From: Pseudomonas flexibilis
GTDB lineage: Bacteria; Pseudomonadota; Gammaproteobacteria; Pseudomonadales; Pseudomonadaceae
Direction: 5' to 3'
DNA: 64,000 nt
NCBI RefSeq assembly: GCF_000802425.1
Contig: NZ_JRUD01000008.1
Coordinates: 62,001 to 126,000, forward strand
Positions within the stretch are counted from its first letter, which is position 1; each line of letters opens with the position of its first letter. This document shows positions 53,225 to 63,973 of the stretch, piece after piece. Made by a program: the position numbers and the translations under genes. The notes below the pieces were generated by a model, which had not been told where the DNA came from, ran no database searches, and saw only the letters and a program-made list of their open reading frames with translations.

Positions 53225-53638
53225 TCAGGCTCTCTCGACCGGCAGCACCGGCACCGGTCGATTGTCGTCACCCACCGCCACGAAGCTGAACACGCCTGTG
53301 ATGGCGTGTTCGCGCCCATCTGCGTACATGCTTTCCACGTAGATATCCACCTGCACCTTCAGGCTGGTGTTGCCCACCTTGATGATGCGCCCTACCAGCT
53401 CGACGATCGAACCGGCCGGAATCGGATGCTTGAAGTCGATGCGATCGGAGGAAACCGTCACCAGCGGCTTGCGGCAGAAGCGCGTGGCGGTGATGAACGA
53501 CACCTCATCCAGCCAGGCCAGCGCCGTGCCGCCGAACAGGGTGCCGTGGTGGTTGGTGGTCGGCGGGAACACCGCCTTGCTGATGCAGGTGGTCGACAGC
53601 TCGATACGGCGCTGGATTTCTTCTTCGCGGGTGCTCAT
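53225..53638 (-). CDS. Acyl-CoA thioesterase, YciA-like hotdog fold
   Basis: A 137-aa hotdog-fold enzyme expected to hydrolyse acyl-CoA. The motif NHHGTLFGGTALAWLDEVSF contains the catalytic Asp of the YciA/BACH class; DRIDFKHPIPAGSIVELVGR and the C-terminal FVAVGDDNRPVPV are typical. Start MSTREEEIQRRIELS at 53638. Next to rplS across a terminator, as in P. aeruginosa. Confidence 0.9.
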   Translation of the reverse strand: MSTREEEIQRRIELSTTCISKAVFPPTTNHHGTLFGGTALAWLDEVSFITATRFCRKPLVTVSSDRIDFKHPIPAGSIVELVGRIIKVGNTSLKVQVDIYVESMYADGREHAITGVFSFVAVGDDNRPVPVLPVERA

Positions 53639-53686
53639 GACTGCTTGCTCTATCTTGCACATAAGGGTGGGCATGACGCCCAAATG

Positions 53687-53714
53687 AAAAAAGCAGCCCG
53701 TAGGCTGCTTTTTT
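53687..53714. terminator. Bidirectional terminator of rplS
   Basis: Perfect 12-base arms ending in runs of A and T (AAAAAAGCAGCC-CGTA-GGCTGCTTTTTT), 18 bases past the rplS stop. Confidence 0.9.
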
Positions 53715-53731
53715 GTGAAAAGGCGAGTCGG

Positions 53732-54082
53732 TTAGACCAGCTTTTCCTTGATGCGCGCTGCCTTGCCGGACAGGTCGCGCAGGTAGTACAGCTTGGCCTT
53801 GCGCACGTCACCGCGACGCTTGACAGTGATGCTGTCAACGATCGGGGAGTAGGTCTGGAAGGTACGCTCGACACCCACGCCGTTGGAGATCTTGCGCACG
53901 GTGAAGGCGCTGTTCAGGCCGCGGTTACGCTTGCCGATCACCACGCCTTCGTAGGCCTGCAGGCGGGAACGGTCGCCTTCCTTCACCTTCACTTGCACGA
54001 TCACGGTGTCGCCAGGGGCGAACGCCGGGATCTCTTTGTTCATCTGTTCAGCTTCGATCTGCTGAATGATCTTGTTGGTCAT
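53732..54082 (-). CDS. rplS: 50S ribosomal protein L19
   Basis: A 116-aa ribosomal protein at the 30S-50S interface. Family landmarks: [60 protein letters not shown] and [20 protein letters not shown]. Last gene of the rpsP-rimM-trmD-rplS operon, with a small hairpin just before its ribosome site. Confidence 0.98.
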   Translation of the reverse strand: MTNKIIQQIEAEQMNKEIPAFAPGDTVIVQVKVKEGDRSRLQAYEGVVIGKRNRGLNSAFTVRKISNGVGVERTFQTYSPIVDSITVKRRGDVRKAKLYYLRDLSGKAARIKEKLV

Positions 54083-54096
54083 GCTGTGCTCCTAAG

Positions 54097-54113
54097 ACAA
54101 ACCGTCTCGGTTT
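54097..54113 (-). other. Small hairpin in the trmD-rplS spacer
   Basis: CAAACCG-AGA-CGGTTTG, three bases before the rplS AGGAG on the transcript. Could influence rplS translation relative to trmD, which are known to be made in very different amounts. Confidence 0.5.
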
Positions 54114-54125
54114 GCCATCGATACG

Positions 54126-54869
54126 TTATCTATCGTTCCGCTGGCGTATGTACTCGTCCAGCAGCTTTTTCTCTTCTCCAGAAAGCGAGCGGCAATCCAG
54201 AAGATCGGCACGGCGTTCCCAGGTTCGCCCGAGGGCTTGCTGCAAGCGCCAGCGCCGGATGTGTTCGTGGTTGCCGCTGAGCAGCACCTCCGGAACACGT
54301 TGGTCCGCATATACCTCCGGTCGCGTGTAATGCGGGCAGTCGAGCAGGCCGTCGGTGAACGAGTCCTCCTCGGCGGAATCTGCGTGGCCCAGGGCCCCCG
54401 GCAGCAACCGCGTCACTGCATCGATCAGCACCATCGCCGGCAGCTCGCCACCGGACAGTACATAGTCGCCAATCGACCATTCCTCATCGACATGCGCCTC
54501 AATGAAGCGTTCGTCGATGCCTTCGTAGCGCCCGGCGATGAGAATCAGAGACTCTTCGTTCGCCAGCTCGCGCACGGCTGCCTGCTTGAGCGGGCGACCC
54601 TGCGGCGAGAGGTAGATCACCTTCGCCCGATCCCCGGCGGCTTCACGCGCTGCGGACAGCGCCCGTTCCAGGGGTTGAATCTTCATCACCATGCCAGGAC
54701 CGCCGCCGAAGGGTCGGTCATCCACGGTCTGGTGACGATCCTCGGTGTAGGTCCGCGGATTCCAGCAATTGAGGTTCAACAACCCCTGCCGGACCGCACG
54801 ACTGGTAATGCCGTACTCACTGATGGCGGCAAACATTTCCGGGAACAGCGTGATGACATCGACCCGCAT
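54126..54869 (-). CDS. trmD: tRNA (guanine-N1)-methyltransferase TrmD
   Basis: Methylates G37 in tRNAs reading CNN codons, preventing frameshifts; 247 aa SPOUT (knotted) dimer. Motifs: [68 protein letters not shown], and the knot loop [19 protein letters not shown]. Start at 54869, two bases after the rimM stop. Confidence 0.97.
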   Translation of the reverse strand: MRVDVITLFPEMFAAISEYGITSRAVRQGLLNLNCWNPRTYTEDRHQTVDDRPFGGGPGMVMKIQPLERALSAAREAAGDRAKVIYLSPQGRPLKQAAVRELANEESLILIAGRYEGIDERFIEAHVDEEWSIGDYVLSGGELPAMVLIDAVTRLLPGALGHADSAEEDSFTDGLLDCPHYTRPEVYADQRVPEVLLSGNHEHIRRWRLQQALGRTWERRADLLDCRSLSGEEKKLLDEYIRQRNDR

Positions 54870-54871
54870 GG

Positions 54872-55408
54872 TCAGAAGTCCGCGTCCCAGTCCACCTGCA
54901 TTTCGCCGGCGGCCATGTCGATCTCGAGTACGCACTGCTCCGTGTAGGGCAACAGGCGTTCGCGATCATCCAGGCTGCCCGCACAGGGCTTGACCACCAT
55001 CACATCATTCGAACCGGTTTCCAGCAGGTGGTCGATCTTGCCGAGCAGTTGCCCGTCCTGATTGATCACCTTCAGACCTTCGAGCTGGTACCAGTAGTAC
55101 TCGCCGTCGGTCAGCTGTGGCAGCTGGCTGCGCGGGATGCAGATCTCGAATTCGGCGAGCAAGCGTGCCTCTTCGCGATCATCCAGCCCTTTCAGCTTGG
55201 CCACCAGGACCTTGCCATGCAGGCGGCCCGTCACCAGCTCTGCCTGCCGCACCTCACCCCCTCGCCGAAGCGTCCAGTGGCGGTAGTCCAGCAGGTTGTC
55301 GATCGGATCGGTAAAGGAATAGACCTTCACCTCACCTCGCACACCATGCACCGAAACGATCTTGCCGATGACGATCAGGTCTTCGGCCGGGGCCGGCGTC
55401 GTATTCAT
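54872..55408 (-). CDS. rimM: Ribosome maturation factor RimM
   Basis: A 178-aa factor for 30S assembly that binds S19. N-terminal RimM domain ([20 protein letters not shown]) and C-terminal PRC barrel ([20 protein letters not shown]). Lies 11 bases after rpsP in the conserved operon. Confidence 0.96.
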   Translation of the reverse strand: MNTTPAPAEDLIVIGKIVSVHGVRGEVKVYSFTDPIDNLLDYRHWTLRRGGEVRQAELVTGRLHGKVLVAKLKGLDDREEARLLAEFEICIPRSQLPQLTDGEYYWYQLEGLKVINQDGQLLGKIDHLLETGSNDVMVVKPCAGSLDDRERLLPYTEQCVLEIDMAAGEMQVDWDADF

Positions 55409-55419
55409 AGCGGTTGCGC

Positions 55420-55671
55420 TTAGGCGGCAGCCTGAGCAGCTTCCTTCAGCAGCTGAGCAACGCGCTCGGACGGCTGGGCACCCTGGGACAGCCAGTAGTT
55501 GGCGCGTTCCTGGTTGACGGACAGCTTGACTTCAGCGCCGGCGGCAACCGGGTTGAAGAAGCCGATGCGCTCAACGAAGCGGCCATCGCGAGGATTGCGG
55601 CTGTTGGTCACGATCAGGTGGTAGAAGGGGCGCTTCTTGGCGCCGCCACGGGCGAGACGGATGGTTACCAT
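55420..55671 (-). CDS. rpsP: 30S ribosomal protein S16
   Basis: An 83-aa ribosomal protein, complete: [39 protein letters not shown], then [19 protein letters not shown]. First gene of the operon; promoter about 70 bases upstream. Confidence 0.98.
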   Translation of the reverse strand: MVTIRLARGGAKKRPFYHLIVTNSRNPRDGRFVERIGFFNPVAAGAEVKLSVNQERANYWLSQGAQPSERVAQLLKEAAQAAA

Positions 55672-55742
55672 GTGAACTTCGTTCCTGTAGTCGGTGCTGC
55701 AAAACCAGATGCAACGCGGGCGCACGGCCCGAAAGGCCGCGT

Positions 55743-55770
55743 ATTTTAAGGAATATCCCGGCGATTGCAA
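55743..55770 (-). promoter_or_regulatory. Promoter of the rpsP-rimM-trmD-rplS operon
   Basis: On the minus strand TTGCAA and TAAAAT with a 16-base spacer. It gives a leader of roughly 65 bases before the rpsP ATG, containing a GGCC-rich stem (GGCCTTTCGGGCC). Confidence 0.68.
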
Positions 55771-55879
55771 ATGGCTTTTGCGGGAATGGCCGCAGCCCCG
55801 GCGAAGCGCGATACGCCTCGCCAGGGCCTGTGGCCGTTGCGGGCGCTGGCGCCCGGTCGATGATCCGCCAAGCGAATCA

Positions 55880-57256
55880 TCAGAACTTCGGCATTCCGCC
55901 GCCGGGGAACATGCCGCCCATGCCACGCATCAGCTTGGACATGCCCCCCTTGGCGGTGAACTTCTTCATCATTTTCTGCATCTGCTTGTGCTGCTTGATC
56001 AGGCGACCGATGTCCTGCACCTGGGTGCCGGAACCCATCGCAATGCGACGCTTGCGCGAGCCGCTGATGATGTCCGGATCCCGGCGCTCGGCCGGGGTCA
56101 TGGAGTTGATGATCGCCTCCATCTGTTTGAACTGCTTCTCTGCCGCGCCCTGGGCGTTACCCATCTGCGCCAGGTTGATGCCGCCCATGGACGGCAGCTT
56201 GTCCATCAGGCCGCCCAAGCCGCCCATGTTCTTCATCTGCTGCAGCTGGTCGCGGAAATCTTCCAGGTCGAAGCCCTTGCCCTTCTTGAGCTTCTTGGTG
56301 AGCTTCTCGGCCTTCTCGCGATCCATGGTCTGCTCGGCCTGCTCGATCAGGCTGAGCACGTCACCCATGCCGAGGATGCGCGAGGCGACGCGGTCCGGGT
56401 GGAACGGCTCGAGCGCATCGCTCTTCTCGCCCATGCCGAGGAACTTGATCGGCTTGCCGGTAATGTGGCGCACGGACAGCGCGGCACCGCCACGGGCATC
56501 GCCGTCCACCTTGGTGAGCACCACGCCGGTGAGCGGCAGCGCGTCACCGAAGGCCTTGGCGGTATTGGCCGCGTCCTGACCGGTCATGGCGTCGACCACG
56601 AACAGGGTTTCCACCGGCTTGATGGCGGCATGCAGCGCCTGGATCTCGGCCATCATGTCGGCATCGACGTGCAGGCGGCCGGCGGTGTCCACCAGCACCA
56701 CATCGATGAACTTCAGCTTCGCCTCGCGGATCGCCGCCTCGGCGATGGCCACCGGCTTCTGACTGATATCGGAGGGGAAGAAGGTCACGCCAATATCATT
56801 GGCCAGGGTTTCCAGCTGCTTGATGGCCGCGGGGCGGTAGACGTCCGCCGACACCACCATCACCGATTTCTTCTTGCGCTCCTTGAGGAAGCGCGCCAGC
56901 TTGCCGACCGTGGTGGTCTTGCCCGCACCCTGCAGACCGGCCATCAACACCACCGCCGGCGGCGCGGCGTTGAGCGCCAGGTCCTCGTTGGCGGCCCCCA
57001 TCAGCGTTTCCAGTTCGGCACGCACGATCTTCACGAAGGCCTGGCCAGGCGTCAGGCTCTTGGACACCTCGGTGCCCACCGCGCGCTCCTTGACCCGATT
57101 GACGAAATCCTTGACCACCGGCAGGGCAACATCGGCCTCCAGCAGGGCCATGCGCACCTCGCGCAGGGTGTCCTTGATGTTGTCCTCGGTCAGCTTGGCC
57201 TTGCCAGTGACGGTACGCAGGGTATGCGAGAGGCGGTCGGTAAGGTTTTCGAACAT
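55880..57256 (-). CDS. ffh: Signal recognition particle protein Ffh
   Basis: SRP GTPase that binds 4.5S RNA and targets membrane proteins; 458 aa. N domain (1-85), G domain with [69 protein letters not shown], and the Met-rich M domain from about 325 ([20 protein letters not shown]). The start [10 protein letters not shown] at 57256 is the family start. Divergent from ypjD, as in other pseudomonads. Confidence 0.97.
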   Translation of the reverse strand: MFENLTDRLSHTLRTVTGKAKLTEDNIKDTLREVRMALLEADVALPVVKDFVNRVKERAVGTEVSKSLTPGQAFVKIVRAELETLMGAANEDLALNAAPPAVVLMAGLQGAGKTTTVGKLARFLKERKKKSVMVVSADVYRPAAIKQLETLANDIGVTFFPSDISQKPVAIAEAAIREAKLKFIDVVLVDTAGRLHVDADMMAEIQALHAAIKPVETLFVVDAMTGQDAANTAKAFGDALPLTGVVLTKVDGDARGGAALSVRHITGKPIKFLGMGEKSDALEPFHPDRVASRILGMGDVLSLIEQAEQTMDREKAEKLTKKLKKGKGFDLEDFRDQLQQMKNMGGLGGLMDKLPSMGGINLAQMGNAQGAAEKQFKQMEAIINSMTPAERRDPDIISGSRKRRIAMGSGTQVQDIGRLIKQHKQMQKMMKKFTAKGGMSKLMRGMGGMFPGGGMPKF

Positions 57257-57394
57257 GCGCGGTCCTTCAAAGGGCGGTTGCGGCAGGCGGCGGAGTATAT
57301 CAAGAGTGCTGACGGTCATCACGGCTGGCAGTCTTTCGTCGCCCGATGGTCTATGCCACACTCAGCGCCTTCGCGAATCACCCTCGAATCGACT

Positions 57395-58198
57395 ATGCAT
57401 CCTCTGCTGCCCAGCCTCGCCGCCGCCTGTCTTTACGCCGGCGCCACTGCCTACCAGGGCATGCGCCTCGGCCAGCGGAACAACCCCGCGCGCACCCTGT
57501 TGACGCTGCTGGGGGTGCTGGCCCTGATCGCCCATGTCTACACCCTGGTCAACCAGCTGTTCAGCCCGGCCGGGCTGACCCTGGACTTCTTCCGCGCCGC
57601 CAGCCTGATTTCCGCGGCGGTGATCGCCCTGATCCTGCTGGCCAGCCAGCGCATGCCGGTGCAGAACCTCCTGCTGCTGCTCTTTCCGCTTGGCTTCCTG
57701 ACGGTCCTGCTGGCCGCCTTCGCCCCCAGCGGAACCGCCGCCACCATCAACGAGAATGCCGGCATCCTCAGCCACATCCTGCTGTCGATCCTGGCTTATG
57801 GACTGCTGACCATCGCCATGTTCCAGTCCCTGCTGTTGCTGCTGCAGGACCATCAACTCAAGCAGAAGCGCCTGTCCAGCCTGGCGGTACGCAGCTTTCC
57901 CCCGCTGCAGACCATGGAAAGCCTGCTGATCGGCTTCATCTGGGCCGGCTGGGTACTGCTCAGCCTGTCGCTGCTCAGTGGCTGGCTGTTCCTGGGTGAC
58001 TTGTTCGCCCAGCACCTGGCCCACAAGACCCTGCTCTCGATCATCGCCTGGGTGGTGTTCGGCATCCTGCTGTGGGGCCGCCATCGCCTGGGCTGGCGCG
58101 GCCATACCGCCGTGCGCTGGACCCTGGCCGGATTCCTGCTGCTGATGCTGGCCTATTTCGGCAGCAAGCTGGTGCGGGAATTCATCCTGCACGTATAA
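57395..58198 (+). CDS. ypjD: CcsA/HemX-like inner membrane protein, YpjD family
   Basis: A 267-aa protein with about eight membrane helices, related to the membrane part of cytochrome c assembly proteins. It carries the histidine-bearing segments LLGVLALIAHVYTLVNQLF, GILSHILLSILAYGLLTIAM and HKTLLSIIAWVVFGILLWGR. In this genome c-type maturation is done by the Ccm system, so a direct heme role is unproven; E. coli YpjD has been linked to membrane homeostasis. The ATG at 57395 starts the conserved part; the open frame extends far upstream but opposite ffh and is not coding. Confidence 0.85.
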   Translation: MHPLLPSLAAACLYAGATAYQGMRLGQRNNPARTLLTLLGVLALIAHVYTLVNQLFSPAGLTLDFFRAASLISAAVIALILLASQRMPVQNLLLLLFPLGFLTVLLAAFAPSGTAATINENAGILSHILLSILAYGLLTIAMFQSLLLLLQDHQLKQKRLSSLAVRSFPPLQTMESLLIGFIWAGWVLLSLSLLSGWLFLGDLFAQHLAHKTLLSIIAWVVFGILLWGRHRLGWRGHTAVRWTLAGFLLLMLAYFGSKLVREFILHV

Positions 58199-58201
58199 AG
58201 G

Positions 58202-58999
58202 CTACAGACGCACCCGAGGGCCGGCTTGAATGCCGGCCTTTTCGTTTTCCGGGCGCGAACCCTCGGCTTGCTGGCTGTCCAGAGCCGCCAGGTATTGATC
58301 GGCCAGACCTTCCGCCCAGTGCCGATATCCCGCCGATGAGGGGTGATAACCGTCACGCGCCAGAAAGCGAGGTTCGAAAAGCAGGCGGACGGGAAGATGA
58401 AGCGCCTGCTTACGCTCGGCCACCTGGCGCGCCCAGCGGTCCAGCAGCGAAGCGCGCCAGCCAAACACATGACGCAGCAACCAGGGCAAGGCACGAAAAT
58501 GCTGGATGGGCGGCACGCCCGCCAGCACCACGCGAGCCCCCTCATCCGCACAACCGTCGATCAGGCGTGCCAGACCCTCCTGCCAGCGGCGCTTGCCGCA
58601 CAGGCCCATGGTGTCGTTGACGCCCAGCACCAGCAGAACGATGTCCGCCGGCTCTTCCTCGCGCACGTCGGGCAGCAGGCGCTCCAGCGCTCCAGCCAGA
58701 CGAATGCCACTTTCGCCACAGGTCTTCCATCGCACCGTCCGTGCAAACCGCTCCGACAGGCAGCGGGCCAGCTGGGCGGCCAGACCGTCTTCCAACTGAT
58801 CGACCCCGACGCCCACCGCCGTGGATTCCCCCAGCACCAGCAAACGCAGCGGCCTGCCGGTTCGTTCGATACCGGCAACGCCTTCCTCCGGCCCTCTCGC
58901 GACTGGCAATCGCACCGTAGTGCGCAGCGCATGCAGGGCCAGCGGCAGCATCACCGGCGAGAGCGGTACGGCGACCATCCACCAGAGCAGGCCGCGCAT
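58202..58999 (-). CDS. SGNH/GDSL hydrolase with N-terminal membrane anchor
   Basis: A 265-aa esterase-like protein. The first 25 residues (LLWWMVAVPLSPVMLPLALHAL) form a membrane anchor or signal. SGNH blocks: I VLGESTAVGVGV (nucleophile Ser; Glu replaces the usual Asp before it), II CGESGIRLAG, III LVLGVNDTMG (Asn), V ARDGYHPSSAGYRHW (Asp and His). Substrate unknown. The 3' end of the gene overlaps the terminator of ypjD on the other strand. It begins five bases after purT and is probably co-transcribed. Confidence 0.88.
   Translation of the reverse strand: MRGLLWWMVAVPLSPVMLPLALHALRTTVRLPVARGPEEGVAGIERTGRPLRLLVLGESTAVGVGVDQLEDGLAAQLARCLSERFARTVRWKTCGESGIRLAGALERLLPDVREEEPADIVLLVLGVNDTMGLCGKRRWQEGLARLIDGCADEGARVVLAGVPPIQHFRALPWLLRHVFGWRASLLDRWARQVAERKQALHLPVRLLFEPRFLARDGYHPSSAGYRHWAEGLADQYLAALDSQQAEGSRPENEKAGIQAGPRVRL
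58219..58242 (+). terminator. Terminator of ypjD inside the SGNH gene
   Basis: GGCCGGC-TTGAAT-GCCGGCC followed by TTTT, 20 bases past the ypjD stop. It lies within the last codons of the opposing SGNH hydrolase gene. Confidence 0.8.
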
Positions 59000-59004
59000 C
59001 GACC

Positions 59005-60186
59005 CTAAAGCTCCACGCGGATGGCCTGGGCCGCGCGGGTCGCCTTGGCGCGCGCCAGGTCGATCGATTCGTCACGCGCCAGTGCCACGCCCATGCGCCG
59101 CTGCCCGGCAACTTCCGGCTTGCCAAACAGCCGCAGCGCGGTGTCCGGCTCGGCCAGCGCCGCGCCCAGATTGGCGAAGGCGGTCTGCCGGGAATGGCCT
59201 TCGACCAGCAGCACCGCCGAGGCCGAGGGCCCGAACTGGCGGATAACCGGAATCGGCAGGCCGAGAATGGCCCGGGCGTGCAGGGCAAACTCCGACAAAT
59301 CCTGGGAAATCAGCGTCACCAGCCCGGTGTCGTGGGGACGCGGCGACACCTCGCTGAACCACACCTGGTCGCCCTTGACGAACAGCTCGACCCCGAACAG
59401 GCCGCGCCCGCCCAGCGCCTCGGTGACCCGCAGGGCGATGCGCTCCGACTCGGCGCGCGCCACTGGCGACATGACCTGCGGCTGCCAGGACTCAACATAG
59501 TCACCCTTCACCTGGCGATGGCCGACCGGCTCGCAGAACGACGTGCCAGCGGCGTGCCGCACGGTCAGCAGGGTGATCTCGTAGTCGAAATCGATGAAGC
59601 CCTCGACGATCACCCGACCCTTGCCGGCACGGCCGCCTTCCTGGGCGTAGTCCCAGGCGGCCTGCAGGTCGGCGGCGCTCTTCAGCACGCTCTGCCCCTT
59701 GCCGGACGAGCTCATGATCGGCTTGACCACGCAAGGGTAGCCCAGGGCTTCGGCGGCCGTCGCGTAGGCCTCGAACGTATCGGCAAAGTGATACGGCGAG
59801 GTGGGCAGGCCCAGCTCCTCGGCCGCCAGGCGGCGAATGCCCTCGCGGTTCATGGTCAGTTGCGCCGCCCGCGCGGTGGGGATCACCGTGTAGCCCTCGG
59901 CCTCAAGCTCGACCAGGGTGGCGGTGGCGATGGCCTCGATCTCGGGAACGATGTAATGGGGTCGCTCGCGCTCGATCACCGAACGCAGCGCAGCGCCGTC
60001 CAGCATGCTGATCACGTGGCTACGATGCGCCACCTGCATGGCCGGCGCATCCGCATAGCGATCCACCGCAATGACCTCGACCCCCAGGCGTTGCAGTTCG
60101 ATCACGACTTCCTTGCCCAGCTCACCCGAACCGCACAACAGGACCCGGGTCGCCGTGGGCGAGAGGGGTGTTCCAATACGAGGCAT
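59005..60186 (-). CDS. purT: Formate-dependent GAR transformylase PurT
   Basis: ATP-grasp enzyme of 393 aa making formyl-GAR from formate, ATP and GAR, an alternative to folate-dependent PurN. Motifs: [80 protein letters not shown]. Start [10 protein letters not shown] at 60186 follows AGGAAACAGC. A GGGCGCC-stem hairpin at 60211-60228 lies in its leader. Confidence 0.96.
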   Translation of the reverse strand: MPRIGTPLSPTATRVLLCGSGELGKEVVIELQRLGVEVIAVDRYADAPAMQVAHRSHVISMLDGAALRSVIERERPHYIVPEIEAIATATLVELEAEGYTVIPTARAAQLTMNREGIRRLAAEELGLPTSPYHFADTFEAYATAAEALGYPCVVKPIMSSSGKGQSVLKSAADLQAAWDYAQEGGRAGKGRVIVEGFIDFDYEITLLTVRHAAGTSFCEPVGHRQVKGDYVESWQPQVMSPVARAESERIALRVTEALGGRGLFGVELFVKGDQVWFSEVSPRPHDTGLVTLISQDLSEFALHARAILGLPIPVIRQFGPSASAVLLVEGHSRQTAFANLGAALAEPDTALRLFGKPEVAGQRRMGVALARDESIDLARAKATRAAQAIRVEL

Positions 60187-60234
60187 CACGCTGTTTCCTA
60201 TATATGGAGCGGGCGCCATCGGGCGCCCTTGTTG

Positions 60235-60423
60235 TCAATTCAACTGGCCGCTTTCGCGTGCGCGCTGCACGCAGCGCGCCAGTACCGCACGACGCTCGGC
60301 GTTGTCCATACGCCCCCAGCGGCTGATTTCCTGGGCGGTGCGCTGGCAGCCCAGGCATACATCGCGCTCGTCCAGCGCGCAGATATCCACGCAGGGCGAG
60401 CGTACGGGGCGTTCATCGCTCAT
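60235..60423 (-). CDS. DUF1289 small cysteine-rich protein
   Basis: A 62-aa protein with four cysteines arranged CxxxC and CxxC: SPCVDICALDERDVCLGCQR, then EISRWGRMDNAERRAVLARC. This is the DUF1289 pattern, perhaps a zinc or iron-sulfur site; function unknown. Its ATG overlaps the gamma carbonic anhydrase stop (TGATG), so the two are coupled. Confidence 0.88.
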   Translation of the reverse strand: MSDERPVRSPCVDICALDERDVCLGCQRTAQEISRWGRMDNAERRAVLARCVQRARESGQLN

Positions 60424-60947
60424 CAGTCTTCCTCGGCCAGCAGCTCGCGGGCATAGCGCTCGGCGTTATGCACATAGTGGGCGGCACTGGCTTCCAGCAT
60501 CTTCTTCTGCTGTTCGCTCAGCTCGCGCACCACCTTGCCGGGCGAGCCCATCACCAGGCAGCCATCGGGAATTTCCTTGCCTTCGGGGATCAGGGTATTG
60601 GCGCCAATCAGGCAGTGCTTGCCGATCTTCGCGCCATTGAGGATCACCGCGTTGATGCCGATCAGGCTGTAGTCGCCTACCGTGCAGCCGTGCAGCATGG
60701 CCTTGTGGCCGATGGTCACACCGCGTCCGAGGGTCAGCGGGTAGCCCATGTCGGTGTGCATCACGCTGCCATCCTGCACGTTGCTGTTCTCGCCGATATG
60801 GATCAGCTCGTTGTCGCCGCGCAGCACGCAGTTGAACCAGACGCTGGCGCCCGCTTCCAGCTTCACCTTGCCCACCAGGGTGGCATTCGGCGCAATCCAG
60901 CTTTTCGGGTCCGCTTGCACGCGGTGCTCTCCCAGACGGTATTTCAC
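60423..60947 (-). CDS. Gamma carbonic anhydrase family protein
   Basis: A 174-aa left-handed beta-helix protein (hexapeptide repeats such as [34 protein letters not shown]). The three zinc histidines of Cam/YrdA type are in VMHTDMGYP and [11 protein letters not shown]. Catalytic activity of such short family members is often unproven. GTG start at 60947 with AGGAGA upstream; longer frame into the Nudix gene is not used. Confidence 0.9.
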   Translation of the reverse strand: MKYRLGEHRVQADPKSWIAPNATLVGKVKLEAGASVWFNCVLRGDNELIHIGENSNVQDGSVMHTDMGYPLTLGRGVTIGHKAMLHGCTVGDYSLIGINAVILNGAKIGKHCLIGANTLIPEGKEIPDGCLVMGSPGKVVRELSEQQKKMLEASAAHYVHNAERYARELLAEED

Positions 60948-60970
60948 GGCATTTTCTCCTAGTTGTTGTT

Positions 60971-61579
60971 CTAGCGGCGCAGGGTAACGAAGGAGTCCGG
61001 CGCCACTCGCATGTCGATCCCGGCGTCGTACAGCAGATTGACCAGCTCGACCACCATGATCGCGGTCAACCCCCAGATCTTGAAGTCGCCATAGCGGTAG
61101 CACGGCACGTACCAGGGCACGCCACGGTAGTCGATACGGTGAGTGGTTTCCGGCGGGTAATCGAGGAAGAACTCCAGCGGCACCTGGAACACCGCGGCGA
61201 TCTCGGCGTCATTGGGCCGGTACTCGACGAAGTCGGGGACCAGCCCGACGATCGGGGTCACCTTGATGCCATGCAGCGACACCAGTGGGCTGAGGGGGCC
61301 GATCACCTCGACCAGGCCAGGCGGCAGGCCTACCTCCTCTTCCGCTTCGCGCAGCGCCGTATCGGCCAGACTCGGATCGCCCGGATCGCAGCGCCCGCCG
61401 GGAAAGGCCACCTCGCCGCCATGGGTGGACAGGTTGCTGGAACGCAGGGTGAGCACCAGCTCCGGCTCCTCGTGCCGGGTGATGGGTACCAGCACGGCCG
61501 CCTCGGGATAACGCCTGTCTTCGCGCTCCAGGGGCCGCGGCGCGTAATTGCGGATCCGCCGCAGCAGTTCGTCCTGCAT
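60971..61579 (-). CDS. Nudix hydrolase, probable CoA pyrophosphatase (NudL-like)
   Basis: A 202-aa hydrolase. The Nudix box reads [20 protein letters not shown] followed by EEVGL, and the preceding [20 protein letters not shown] is the NudL/UPF0035 motif of enzymes that split coenzyme A to 4-phosphopantetheine and 3',5'-ADP. First of a minus-strand run with the carbonic anhydrase-like and DUF1289 genes. Confidence 0.9.
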   Translation of the reverse strand: MQDELLRRIRNYAPRPLEREDRRYPEAAVLVPITRHEEPELVLTLRSSNLSTHGGEVAFPGGRCDPGDPSLADTALREAEEEVGLPPGLVEVIGPLSPLVSLHGIKVTPIVGLVPDFVEYRPNDAEIAAVFQVPLEFFLDYPPETTHRIDYRGVPWYVPCYRYGDFKIWGLTAIMVVELVNLLYDAGIDMRVAPDSFVTLRR

Positions 61580-61853
61580 GATCGTTCTCGTCCTACATTC
61601 AGGGTCGCATCATGGCATGAAGAATGTCAGCCGCCCAAGACCCCGGCCCCGCCCAACCCAGCCTGCCCCTGGCGGGTCGCCGGGCCTGCAGGTGCGACTC
61701 TGCGGCACGCCAGGGGTTCCTTGGTCGGAAGCGCCTTTCCCGACCATCGGGCGATCCCTAGAATGCGGCTTCGTTACGTGGTGGCGGCCAGCGGCTGCCT
61801 GTCTTCCTGTAATTGCCGGTGGTCCTTCGTGATCGGTCGGGGGATATTGTTCG

Positions 61854-62357
61854 ATGCGCTGGATGCTTGCCGCCCTGTTTTTCTGCTGCGCATCGCTGGC
61901 CCACGCCAGCGCCAGCGGTTTCCTGAAGGAACCTCAGGTGGACAAGGTGCTGGTGCTCAAGTCCGAGCGCAGGCTGCACCTGATCAGTCGGGGCGAGACC
62001 CTGAAGAGTTACCGCGTATCGCTGGGCAAGCGGCCCGCCGGACACAAGCTGCGCGAAGGCGACAAGCGCACCCCGGAAGGCTTCTACTGGATCGACTGGC
62101 GCAAGACCAGCGACAAGTTCAACCTCTCCATGCACATCTCCTACCCCAACATCCGCGACCTGGCCCGCGCGCGCCGTGAGGGCGTCGAGCCCGGCGGCAT
62201 GATCATGCTGCACGGCACACCCGTCGACGAGCACTATCCCGAGTGGTATTTCCACAGCCTGGACTGGACGGACGGCTGCATCGCCCTGAGCAACGCCGAC
62301 ATGCAGGAAGTCTGGGAGCTGGTGGACGACGGCACGCTGATCGAGATTCGGCCGTAG
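61854..62357 (+). CDS. L,D-transpeptidase family protein (YafK-like)
   Basis: A 167-aa exported protein. Signal peptide MRWMLAALFFCCASLAHA, then a YkuD-type catalytic domain: KVLVLKSERRLHLISRGETL, KRTPEGFYWIDWRK, and the active site GGMIMLHGTP with HSLDWTDGCIALSN (catalytic Cys). Members either cross-link peptidoglycan or, like E. coli DpaA (YafK), release Braun lipoprotein; which applies is not clear. It stands alone and faces mltF. Confidence 0.88.
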   Translation: MRWMLAALFFCCASLAHASASGFLKEPQVDKVLVLKSERRLHLISRGETLKSYRVSLGKRPAGHKLREGDKRTPEGFYWIDWRKTSDKFNLSMHISYPNIRDLARARREGVEPGGMIMLHGTPVDEHYPEWYFHSLDWTDGCIALSNADMQEVWELVDDGTLIEIRP

Positions 62358-62371
62358 CGAAGAAAATTCCT

Positions 62372-62444
62372 GTGGGAGCAGGCTTGTCCGCGAGCTTTTC
62401 CAGCACAGCGCACCCAGAAGCTCGCGAACAAGTTCGCCTCCCAC
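62372..62444. repeat. Inverted repeat of the GTGGGAGCG family
   Basis: Imperfect arms at 62372-62397 and 62419-62444, sharing GTGGGAG/CTCCCAC and a near-matching TTGTCCGCGAGCTT segment. Lies between the convergent L,D-transpeptidase and mltF genes and could form a long stem. Confidence 0.75.
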
Positions 62445-62461
62445 GGTCCGGGCTGTGCCCC

Positions 62462-63973
<1,512 letters not shown>

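Noticed and set aside
55694-57394. Apparent 567-residue N-terminal extension of ypjD running opposite ffh
   Set aside because: The conserved protein begins at 57395, and the extension is antisense to the clearly coding ffh.
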